Source of the DNA: Zea mays
Lineage: Eukaryota; Streptophyta; Magnoliopsida; Poales; Poaceae
Assembly: GCF_902167145.1 (NCBI RefSeq)
Contig: NC_050096.1
Location: forward strand, 268,544,622 to 268,608,621
DNA: 64,000 nucleotides
Reading direction: 5' to 3'
Each line of letters opens with the position of its first letter. Within the stretch, counting starts at the first letter, position 1. The translations under genes were made by a program, and so were the position numbers. Shown here one piece after another: positions 46,008 through 55,562 of the stretch. Under the pieces are notes generated by a model that saw only the letters and a program-made list of their open reading frames with translations, was not told where the DNA came from and searched no databases.

Positions 46008-47004
46008 CTAGAGAATGAGTGGACGAGTGCCAATTAAAAATAATAACTTGAAAACTTACATCTACATACGCAATCGGGTTATGTGACATTTAATTCAGAT
46101 ATCCAAAAACACTTCTTACAGATGATTTGATGTGTGAGCGTGTGGTTTAGGCCCGGGCCATAATTGACTTTAAAAAATCCAATGTTTCTAGTGCAGAGTG
46201 CTTGCTAGCTGTAGGTTCCAATGTGGCATTTCAGTTTATATCCCCCTTCGATTGCTTGTTTCAGTGGCTATGCTGCAGCTAATGCTGCTAGCAATCAGCT
46301 AGCCTAACTGTAGGTGCACGGCCCGGAAACCATTTTAGTGCAGGCAAACATGGGTGCATTGTTTGTATCTCATATGGTAGACTTGTTTTAGGTAGCGAAA
46401 GGTGTGATTCTAGAAAGAAAAAATATTTCATGGTCATTGTTGACTCCTTTAGGTAAATATTCAGTATTTAAGTTCAGTAGTATGTGAATCACTCTTAATC
46501 TAAATAAAGGAACTTAAGCACCAACTTACTTCTTAAGCACCAAGCAATGAGCTAGCAAGCTGCTTACAATATTTTAGAAAACTGCTACTAACTAATTGAC
46601 AACCTAGCAAATAGTCCATGCTTTTCAAATTATAAGACATTTTGGATTTTTCTACAAATGTAGATTTTTTCTATTAACATAGCTATACAGTATTTCTAAA
46701 AATATATTTAAAGCAATGTATCTAGAAAAGAGAGAAATGTCTTATAATTTGAAAGAGAGAATAATATGTAACTCATAAGACAACCTACACAGTAAGGACT
46801 GCCAAAAACGTTGAACTTCATGTAGGCCAAACAAGATTATTGACACAAAAAGAGTGTTTTGATATTTTTTTTCATGTGTGTGTGCAGGAAAGAAATCATG
46901 TTTAGTAACCAGAACTTTCTTTTCACACTATACGTAGAAGACTTTACCTTATATTAAAGGAAAGAAGGTTAATGTTATCACATCATAGTCCTAATTGGTC
47001 AAAC

Positions 47005-47269
47005 CTGATTTTTGCATATTGTTTCCTCGTCCATGCTTGCCATGTATACCCCCACGCCGAGCCTCGTGGTAGTATTTAACCAAAAGGTTAACACAGTCAG
47101 CCTGAACAAAGCAAGTTTCGGATAAAAATACCCAAAATTCGAGATGGTTGAGATGCGAGGCAGCATAGTATAGGAAAGAAAGCAAACCTTAATTATATCA
47201 ATGCATCCATTTCGCAATGAAGTCTCTGTCCGGTAACCCGCCATAATTTTCACAAGACGATTTCTCAAC
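47005..47269 (-). pseudogene. Unidentified exon pair
   Basis: Two exon-like pieces with clean splice borders on the minus strand: 47269-47188 (LRNRLVKIMAGYRTETSLRN, GCIDIIK, then GT) and 47101-47005 (after AG: ADCVNLLVKYYHEARRGGIH). I do not recognise the family. Orientation and setting match the neighbouring captured fragments. Confidence 0.45.
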
Positions 47270-48318
47270 CTATCAGAAGCATGAGTGAACACTCGAACCA
47301 GGGAATGAAATGGTTGGATTAAGGATCATGGCAGATCATTTCGAGCATTTTTGCCAAGGTTTCAGCCATGCAAGAAATTTTTTAGCTTATAGTTTTTTTG
47401 TGATAAATTTTGATGAAAGCATACCGAGTTATTTCTAAGCCATCAGGAACCAAACTGACAATTCACAAAGGATCAAGATTGCCAACTGTATGTTGCAATA
47501 GATTCCTTACCTGCCCAACAAACATAGAAATTGAACAAAGAAACATGAGATGACTCAGTCTAAGAAAGATTATGCACCATTTATTTCAGTTACCATTTCA
47601 AGCTGGAGCGCTATTTATTTCAGTTACCATTTCTAAGAAAGATTATGCACCATTTGTCTAATCAGTTCTTCCCATAGTTCATCATCAGGCTGCTCCATAA
47701 ATCCAACAATTTGTATGCATTTTCAAGAGTTATGTTACTGTTCAATCATATATATCAAACGTTGGCTAATATAGATCAAGATGTCTCATAAATGGTAATA
47801 TAATGGATAGGCAAGTTCATAAATATACCTAGCAGTGACAATACAAAAGACCGTATGAACCGAGAACTTATACTAATTCTTTCCTGAAATAAAAGGCATT
47901 GAACACTTCCTTTTCTTAAAATAATTTAAAAAGAAAGAAATTCAGTGAGATTTTTGTAGGTATACTTCATCTGGCTTACATAAGATATTTCAGTTATTTC
48001 TATAATCATTTATGATAGTTGCGACAAAAGACAATTTGGACCACTTCGAATAGAAGTCCATGTTACTCCCCATCTAGGTAAGTTCAATTTACTTTTAGTG
48101 ATCAAGTACCTGCTCTTTGACCACCCAATCGAGGAATGCTGGATTTCTCACACTGTCGGATTCTACAACTTTTTAAACCACTTCGAATAGAAGTCCATTT
48201 TTCTCCCCACTAACTAAAATTTTGTTTGGATGTCAGGCTACATACAGGGGACATCTTTAGAATTTCTACTAAGGTAGCAAAAATGCAGGACTCCGGACAG
48301 GTCGACAACAGACATTAC

Positions 48319-48725
48319 CTTTGCTACAGGCACTGTCAACGTCCTTCTGCATCTTTCCAACATGACACATAGAAGTCTTGCATTTTTCAGGTCATCATCC
48401 TCATCTCCTTGTTCACTAAGAACAGTGTGCAATGCAGATATGATCCTCTCTGTAGTTCCTCCAGTGCCTAGTCTCTGATAAAAAATGTTGATAATATTTG
48501 AGAGAATTTCTTAGCGGAGTACAAGTGCCAAAATAGTATAATGGAAAGAGCGGAAAACCTTACCAGTTTCACAGAACGAGAAACTCTTTTAATAATCCTT
48601 ATTGCTGAACTGCGAGAACGCTTTTTGGTCATATCCAAAACAGGAAGGGGAGCTGCCCCAAGCATCACATCCTCCATGCCCCCAGCACGTGAGCCAAAAA
48701 CTCTCCTTTCTCGCCATATGTCAAC
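48319..48725 (-). pseudogene. CID/RPRD-type gene fragment (pre-mRNA 3' processing family), two exons
   Basis: Exon 48725-48564 (54 codons) encodes VDIWRERRVFGSRAGGMEDV ... KKRSRSSAIRIIKRVSRSVK. After a GT...AG intron, exon 48476-48319 encodes RLGTGGTTERIISALHTVLS ... LERCRRTLTVPVAK. 'IW.ER.VFGSR' followed by a basic linker is typical of plant ENTH/VHS (CID) proteins related to RPRD1/Rtt103, which bind the RNA polymerase II tail. Most of the CID domain is missing, so the fragment cannot be functional alone. The family call rests mainly on the first exon. Confidence 0.6.
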
Positions 48726-48810
48726 CTAGGACACCTTTGTGCGTTACTAATATGTTTTTTAGATACACGACAATGTTAACAATCCTTATTATTGATCTAC
48801 ATACAGTCTA

Positions 48811-49570
48811 GATTCGGAAAATGGACATAGCGTCGAACTGAACTAATCACACACACTAAAAATTCTAGATTCGGAAAATGGACATAACGTCAAACTGAAC
48901 TAATCACACACACTAAAATCCATGAGGTAGAAGTGCGCAAGCATGTGGCAACTAACCGAATCGGTGAGAGGAGTAAGCGTTGAATGTCCTCTTTCATAAA
49001 CCCCAACAGTCACCTATCAAGGAAGCAGGCAGGCATTACAGCAAGTAGCTGGCAGGACATCACGGACAGTGACCAGGATAAACATGGTGACTAACAGGAT
49101 TATAGGACCTCACAAAGCTACATAGTCCAGAATCAATTTATGGGAATAACATAGAACCGAACCAATCACACAAACTAAAAAATCACGAGATATAAGCATG
49201 TCAACTAACTGAATCGTCGAAAGGAGCAAGGGATGAGTGTCCTCTTGTAGAATCCTCCAACAGCCACCTGTCAAGGAAGGAGACGGGCATTAAAACAGGT
49301 CGCCAACAGGCCAGCACATAGTGAGCAGGAGAAACACAGTGAATAACAGCACCTCATGGATGTACATAGGCCATAATTAGATCATAGGCATAGCGTAGAA
49401 CTGAACCAATCACACAAACTAAAAATTCACGAGGTACAAGCGTGCAAGCATGTCAACTAACAAAATTGTCGAAAGGAGCAAGGGATGAGTGTCCTCTTGT
49501 AGAATCCTCCAATAGTCACCTGCCAAGGAAGGAGGCGGGCATTAGAATAAGTAGCTGGCAGGCGAGCAAA
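48811..49570 (+). repeat. 253-bp imperfect tandem repeat (three copies) preceded by a 57-bp duplication
   Basis: 'aaaggagcaagggatgagtg' and following 'gtcctcttgtagaatcctcc' recur with aligned positions near 48970, 49223 and 49475, period 252-253; the first copy is the most diverged. At 48811 and 48868 'gattcggaaaatggacata' is repeated with period 57. The array lies upstream of the CID/RPRD fragment. Confidence 0.8.
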
Positions 49571-49677
49571 CACAGAGAACATGTTGAGCATGTTAAATAA
49601 TATTTAGACCATGTCTACGACCATTCTTCCACCAGTACCTTAGCACAGGAATTGAACTGGTAAAGAAAATTGTAATT

Positions 49678-49830
49678 TCTCTACTACCTATTAAGGGGCA
49701 GGGGGCATCCACAGGCGAGGCCATGCCCCCGCGGCCCCATCCTCCCCGCCCTCGACCCCCATCTGTGCGATGCCCCCCAGCCTCCGCCCCTGCCATCCGC
49801 ACTGGTCCGTCCCTCCATCTCAAACTCACA
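49678..49830 (+). mobile_element. Possible Helitron 5' terminus, plus strand
   Basis: TCTCTACTACCTATTAAGG at 49678 followed by a GC-rich stretch resembles maize Helitron 5' ends. The preceding base is T rather than A, and no plus-strand hairpin/CTAG 3' end was found to the right. It could be a remnant inside Helitron C. Confidence 0.35.
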
Positions 49831-50564
49831 CGGTTGCACTGGTCAAAGAAAATCAATGGCATAATTTTGGACATGAATATAGAGTTATTCAGTCAGAATA
49901 AACGTAGGACCATTAGCACATGATGTTGAACAAATAGCGACAGTTCTATTCCAGAAGAAACAAGGTGGTATATGTGACCACCTGAGTTCACATCACCATT
50001 ACTGAGGAACATAATGACAGCACATATAGATGGAGTATCTCATGATTATAGTAATTTAGCTAATATGTTGCTGTGAAACAAATCATAATTATTGAGATAC
50101 ACGAATCCAAAACTTTGCAATATGTTTGCCCAAGTGCAACATGATAGTCATAAGACTTTGCTAGCATGATCCAGATCACTCTGTATGATAATCGTAAGAC
50201 TTTGCTAGCTATAATATAAGCAACTATGCTAGTCATTCATGCTAGGATCAATTTGAATAAACCAAAACTTCAAATACATGCACCCTGGGAGTAAATTAAA
50301 ACACCAAAAATAGACCTAGGTCTCCCTGCAAGCAAATAAATGAACAGAAAATGAATTAACGCCTTTCAACAAATATCACTTACTAAAGCATAGCCAACAG
50401 ATTTCAAGAAGATAATTTGATAGTAACAACATCGATGGGATCATGTGCGTAAGACCAGGTGAGCATCTATGCATACGATGCTAAGATGAGGTCTAACTGT
50501 CCAAGTGCATAAAACATTACAAGATGGGTATATGGTATAGACGATAGTCACTGAATAAAGGAAG

Positions 50565-51730
50565 GCATCGATCTATTAAAAGTAAATGCTGCAAAAATAA
50601 TTCTAGCACCACACAGATCCGCTAAATTATAAGGCAAATTATCCACTGGTAACTATACCAAATCTGTTGAGATAGTTGATTAACTGTATACTATCAGAAT
50701 CCAAAAAATCAGAGTAATAGCGGTACTGGAGATACATTCGAAGTTAGTGTTAAACCTGTGCGGAAATCTCCTCAGCTGCGAACTGCTTGCCAAGCGTCGG
50801 GCAATCGAGCTTGTCGTTGCCGTTGTCATCCCTGATGACGGGATACGAGACCTGCTTGGACTCCTCGTCTACCTCGTTCATCTTGCGGTTCAGCTGCAAG
50901 AAAGAAAGAAAATATTTAGGAAACCAAATTGATGATTCATGGACTTCTGTACAAGATCTGGTACCTCAGTAACCTTTTTAACAAATGTATCCATCGGCAT
51001 GTTAGTATTACGAACATTCTGAAGCATAACTTGGAAATCATAACATCAAATTAGAAACCGGTGCACTACGACAAAATGCACTAAAAATCAGGGACTCTCT
51101 AGCTCCAACCCACTCCACCGGGCCACCCCAAAGAAGACATGAAACAAAAGGTGCAGTTGCAAACTTAGATATTTAGTTAGACTGAAACCTAAGAAGCCGC
51201 ATGATTCAAATGAAGTCAAGTTATTGACTCATATATTACTCTGGCAAACAGAACAAAATATGAACTTAAAAGTAAATGCTGCAAAAATAATTCTAGCACC
51301 ACACAGATCCGCTAAATTATAAGGCACATTGTCCACTGGTAACTGTACCAAATCTGTTGAGATACCTGATTAACTGTATGTTGTCGGAATCCAAAAAACA
51401 GAGTAATAGCGGTACTGGAGATTTGGTACAGTTACCAGTGGATTCCGACAGTACCGCTAATTATCATAAAATTTTCTTTCTGTTGGTTGCTCGATGGGAG
51501 CCCAATATTCAGTGCAGGAGGAACACCATCACCAAAATTCTTTCTTATTCAGTGCAGGAGGAACACCCGCATGGTCATTGATCTAGGAGCATCGATCTAT
51601 TAAAAGTAAATGCTGCAAAAATAATTCTAGCACCACACAGATCCGCTAAATTATAAGGCAAATTATCCACTAGTAACTATACCAAATCTGTTGAGATAGT
51701 TGATTAACTCTATACTGTCGGAATCCCAAA
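50565..51730 (+). repeat. Three direct copies of a ~150-bp segment around the Hsp70 exon
   Basis: 'taaatgctgcaaaaataatt' followed by 'ctagcaccacacagatccgc' and on to the 'ctgttgagata' region occurs at about 50565-50733, 51266-51423 and 51589-51730. A partial inverted copy ('ggtacagttaccagtgg', 'cagtaccgct') lies at about 51425-51460. 'attcagtgcaggaggaacac' is duplicated near 51508 and 51548. This is a local rearrangement, not a standard element. Confidence 0.85.
50756..50893 (-). pseudogene. Single exon of plastid (stromal) Hsp70
   Basis: A 138-base exon with AG/GT borders encodes 46 residues including NEVDEESKQVSYPVIRDDNG, CPTLGKQFAAEEISAQ. This is the nucleotide-binding-domain segment preceding VLRKLVDD in chloroplast stromal Hsp70. 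Family consensus has V in 'SY.V' and N-V-K before LDCP, so a few substitutions have accumulated. Only one exon was captured; the protein would be an ATP-driven plastid chaperone. Confidence 0.82.
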
Positions 51731-52445
51731 AATTATAGGAGATCAAGCAACAGACACAAACCTGACTCTCATGGAGAAGGAATTGATGTCCTTGTTAAGC
51801 ATATCCAATAAGTAGTATAGATAAGGCTTGAAAGTGAAGGTTCCTATGTGCCTAGGAACTCTCATCTCTCTTGTCTAAAACAAACCAGCCAGATGAGTTT
51901 GAAAAGATTCAGTTCTCTGGACTTTAGTGATCAGTGCTCGACAGATATACTGAACTACTGATTTGCATGCTTTGTTACTCCTCAATCGATCAATAACCTT
52001 TTATCCAACTACTAAATTAGCCAACATTTTGTTTCCCACCCTAAGTATCACTTAGCAGCATCTAACTGGAAAATGCAAACAACTATTGACTGAAGTTATG
52101 AAGTGGCATACATGTATTTTTTTTAAAAAAATAGGTTAATCCTACCGTAGCTATATGTTCTGCAAATTCTAGAGTTTTTTTTTGGAATCAAGAAGTCTAG
52201 TTGTAAAAAACTTTTTCAGTCCTTTTGGAATCAAGAAACCAAGTGTGATCTCTGATTCTTTGAATTAATCTAAGATTGAATTGACAAGCTACACTAACCG
52301 TTTTTGGTGGCAGTCTGATGTATCTCAAGGATGAGTGCAGGCTTTCCTGTACTGATCGAGCCTGCATGTTTGGATCCATTGTGGCCATGTTTTGTAGTGT
52401 TGTCCTGCACATATAAACCATAATGTTCAACTATGAGAATTGTAA

Positions 52446-52449
<4 letters not shown>

Positions 52450-52532
<83 letters not shown>
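52450..52532. repeat. (TA)n microsatellite, 83 bp
   Basis: Uninterrupted TA repeat. Open frames of Tyr-Ile dipeptides over it are artefacts. Confidence 0.97.
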
Positions 52533-52534
<2 letters not shown>

Positions 52535-52616
52535 ACATCATGGAAGATCAATTACACTGTTTTTATGCAAATTTAAAAAGTATAGATAATGGCAAACTAA
52601 TTTAAACAAATGTTGT

Positions 52617-53250
52617 TTAACCTTCTTTTCCTGAAACATCTGAAATAGCTTCACCAGATCGTGAAGGAACAGACTGTTCATTTTTTTCAGCAACAGCATG
52701 CATAACATCCTGTGAGAACTGAGATTATGTCATAGTTGCTGTTTGGGAAGCCAGTATCTCAATGGGATCTTGAGTAGTAGCATCCTCAGTTACTTTGAAA
52801 CCGCGGAATGATTTTCTCATGTCCATTAACAGGAGTAATCATGGATCAGGTCATATTTTATCATGGATTCTTTTGAGCACATTGCAGGTAGGTTGAGAGA
52901 ATGTTAGGTACAGAAAAAGCAAGTCTAATGTTTCACTTTGTCTGCCTCAACCAGTAGCAATAACACGAGGAATAAACCACGTGGGTGCAAATACATCCAA
53001 ACAGACATGTCGCATGACACAAGCAAATAGAGAATCCAAGCAACCTATGATTTTCTCAGACTATCTTGTAAATAGTCCTCCTTCCTAAGCAATAATACCT
53101 AATTGTTCACTCACAGAATATAGAAAGAGATAAGCAGCATACCCACGCAAATCAGGCTGTCTAATGGGTTCGTCTAAAGGATCAAAAATCAATATGCGCT
53201 TTTCTGCCTCTCCATTTAGCCGTTTGATCTCATCCTCAGCTTCTGCAATG
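52617..53250 (-). pseudogene. Unidentified exon-like segments
   Basis: Minus-strand pieces at about 53248-53130 (IIAEAEDEIKRLNGEAEKRI, LIFDPLDEPIRQPDLRG) and 52712-52617 (DVMHAVAEKNEQSVPSRSGE) look like exons of one or two genes in the same orientation as the neighbouring captured fragments. I do not recognise the families. Confidence 0.4.
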
Positions 53251-53489
53251 ATGAACCTTTATTAGTGCATTACTTAATGAAGATCAATGAATAAGTGTAA
53301 ATGATAATTTTTGTTTTATAATCAGAGAGGACAAATAGAAATTAACAAATGTTCTGTGCATTGAACAAAAAAGTAGCAATAAAAAATTGAGCAAAAATTG
53401 TCCAGACAGGTATTTTGAGGTTAAAATCCCCTCACGAAATCCAGCAGCCTGAACTCCTGCAAGCACTTTTGATGTGTTTGGTTTGTGGA

Positions 53490-54033
53490 GTGATGCACAA
53501 GCTGAGCAGGTCGGAGATGGACTCCTCCTCTTTTTTCTCATACTTGAGCCATGCCCCAAAGATGAGCTTCTCGTGTATGGTGCTCACATTCTCCTACACA
53601 TGCTGGAGGATCCTCCGAACAGCTTGGCCTCGCCGAGGCCACGGAAGACCTAGAACTATAGGAGGTACAGGGAGGCCTTGTCGTCAGGAGGGCGGCACTC
53701 TAGCTCCTTGTGTATCTGAGCCAGTATGCTGACATAGTCCGCGGGCTTGAAGTGCGAAAGCACAGCCGGCTCTGACATCTTCATCAAGGACTCTCTGCGA
53801 CACAAACAAAACAGGATGAACATCTCAATCGGCCAACTTTGCACAGCCAAATCAACACCAGTGCCTAAAAGACTGAGTCTTGCGTGACACAATTGAAGCA
53901 TAAACGAATGAGCATATGTTGACATATCAAGCCAGAAACAAGTGAAGGACTAAGAGCTTACATGGAGGAGCCGCCAGCAGCATGGCCAGAGAACTTGGAG
54001 AGCTTCTCCCACACAGGCTAGAGGATCCTCCAA
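53490..54033 (-). pseudogene. ETO1-like (ethylene overproducer 1-like) gene fragment, damaged
   Basis: An upstream exon piece (about 54033-53961, ends SKFSGHAAGGSSM) and an exon from 53794 to about 53490 encode MKMSEPAVLSHFKPADYVSI, LAQIHKELECRPPDDKASLY, then VFRGLGEAKL and IHEKLIFGAWLKYEKKEEES. This matches the BTB/TPR ETO1/EOL family that targets ACC synthase for ubiquitination. Two Gln codons have become TAG (53650-53652, 53656-53658) and one base is missing after the second VFRGLGEAKLF, shifting the frame. The string 'gccaagctgtttggaggatcc' type sequence is duplicated near 54010-54030, a sign of rearrangement. Non-functional. Confidence 0.78.
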
Positions 54034-54112
54034 ACAGCTTGGCCAGAAATTTGTACATCATATCGATCATTCATTGCTTCTGTTATGTACCGACAGTGAG
54101 AGAGAGACCGGT

Positions 54113-54412
54113 CTATGTTAGGGTGGAATAGCGTCTCCGGCTCTCAGCCTGAGAAGAGGAGGAGGGCACCACCAGTGATCTCAGGTACGCCTTGGGCAGC
54201 GCCATCAACTTCTTCGTCTTAGGAACGTAGGCCCTCCGGGTGAAGTTGTCGTAGTCGTTGGCCTCGATCTCGTCGAGGATCTGCCGGTACAGGAGCAGAG
54301 AAGACCACACCTGTAACAGCAACAGTCACTCATCTGACCGGGTTCTGAAAACGGCTAGCGTTGTGTGTCTCACCGGCCATCGGCTCTCCTGGTTGAGCTC
54401 GGTGGCGCCTTC
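54113..54412 (-). pseudogene. PSY: Phytoene synthase gene fragment (last two exons)
   Basis: An exon piece of about 54412-54374 ends TELNQESRWP and is followed by GTGAG. After an intron, the last exon 54311-54113 encodes [49 protein letters not shown] and a Ser/Arg tail. [19 protein letters not shown] is a strong phytoene synthase signature (first committed step of carotenoid synthesis, plastid). The junction keeps the frame. The Asp-rich substrate-binding motifs are absent. The C-terminal sequence points to a paralogue rather than PSY1, but I cannot decide which. Confidence 0.85.
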
Positions 54413-55334
54413 CTCTCGAGGGGCAGCCATGAGTGGGGCGTGGTGTGGAGCTTGGTCTCCTTGTAGGCCGACTCGGAGAAGAACAACTTCCTCGTGGCAC
54501 ATACCACGGTGGGGGTCCAGATCAGGACTTCACCTTCACTTGTTCCTCTTGAATCCACTCAAATCATCGCCATCCAGGGCCCCCAAATCACCCCGAATTC
54601 ACAAGGAAACGCCGGGAATCAAACCCCCGCGCCAGCCACGGGTAACAGAGGAGTAAGCTGCGTCGGCTGGTATTTGGGGGGAGCGGGGCGGCAGTCGCGG
54701 ATCCGAGGACAGGCACAGTGAGCGGAGGACATGAAGGTGGTGTCTCCGGAGCGAGCATGGTGGAGTCCTCGTTCCTCGGAGTTGAGGTGGGCAACCAGAC
54801 CTGCGGCGACAGAGTCTGGTGAGGAGGAGGGGAGCGCACTGGCCCCAGAGGACAGGCACGAAGAGCGGGGCGCGCACGACGCGTGGGTAGTCCGCCATGG
54901 TCGTCGATGGAAGGGCACGGTGGGCGAGGATTTCGGCGTGGCGCAGGGGCGACGAAGATGCAAGGAGGATGCGCGGCGCTTCGGTAGCGATCTCATCGTT
55001 GGAAGGGCGGTTAGGGCGACGAAGACCGGGGCGTGCGCGGCGTGGTGGCGGTGGGAGAGGTTTTCGGCGCGGCGCAGTGGATGATTTCGGGGCGGGCGAG
55101 CCTGGGGCGGCAGCCGGAATCGGGGGAGGAGAGGGGAGGTCGGGGGCGACGGTTTCCAGGCGAGGCGAGAGGGTTTCGGGGCGCGATCTAGAGCGGGACC
55201 GGTGTGCGGGATCAGGGAGCGAGACTGAAACGTAGGATCGGACGGCTGGGATTACAGAATGGTAGAACGGATGGTTGAGATCGTAGAACGGCAGAACATC
55301 AGACTACATTTACTGTCTTAATAAATAGTATAGA
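54413..55334 (-). other. GC-rich 5' part of Helitron C
   Basis: Between the phytoene synthase fragment and the Helitron 5' end, this CpG-rich stretch has several overlapping open frames on both strands that resemble first-exon or promoter sequence rather than a known protein. It may contain captured 5' gene sequence. Nothing is assigned. Confidence 0.4.
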
Positions 55335-55470
55335 TATAGATTCAGTGACCGGATATTTAAAAGTATTAATTTATACTATTTAAAATTGAATAGTTAGGGC
55401 CTGTAGATCCCTCAAATCCCTAACCGACCCGCGACCCCGACCCGATTGCCGTACCTCCTTCCGTGTGGCA

Positions 55471-55477
55471 TATAAAT
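55471..55477 (+). promoter_or_regulatory. TATA box of the caprin-like gene
   Basis: tataaat, 92 bases upstream of the ATG, predicts transcription start near 55500. A telo-box-like aaaaccctag lies just before the ATG (about 55543-55552); such boxes are common near plant translation-related genes. Confidence 0.65.
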
Positions 55478-55562
55478 CCGACGCGCCGACGCCTCGATTC
55501 CTCGCCTCCCCGAGAGCCCCCGTTTCTGTCACAAATCGCCACTAAAACCCTAGCCTTCCGCC

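Larger units (their letters stand above)
43914..55334 (-). mobile_element. Helitron C: multi-gene-capture Helitron region, 5' end at 55334, left end unresolved
   Basis: The minus-strand 5' end is TCTATACTATTTATTAAG at 55334, preceded by A (55335), matching maize Helitrons. To its left lie exon fragments of at least six unrelated genes, all on the minus strand with splice sites: phytoene synthase, ETO1-like, plastid Hsp70, CID/RPRD-like, IMPL1-like and sorting nexin 1. This is the classic picture of Helitron capture. No 3' hairpin plus CTAG is seen between 43914 and 55334; the only one in this orientation is at 32304, which may close this element or only Helitron A. Gaps at 46008-46997, 47293-48318, 49571-50564 and 51731-52449 are AT-rich, intron-like and without recognised genes. 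Confidence 0.6.

Noticed and set aside
48705..48760. 'ctaggacacctttgtgcgtt' as the missing 3' end of Helitron C
   Set aside because: CTAG and a GTGCGTT string are present, but no GC-rich hairpin forms and the CTAG lies at the splice acceptor of the CID/RPRD exon.
52294..52605. Tyr-Ile repeat protein frames
   Set aside because: They are the translation of a TA microsatellite; likewise at 62032-62255.
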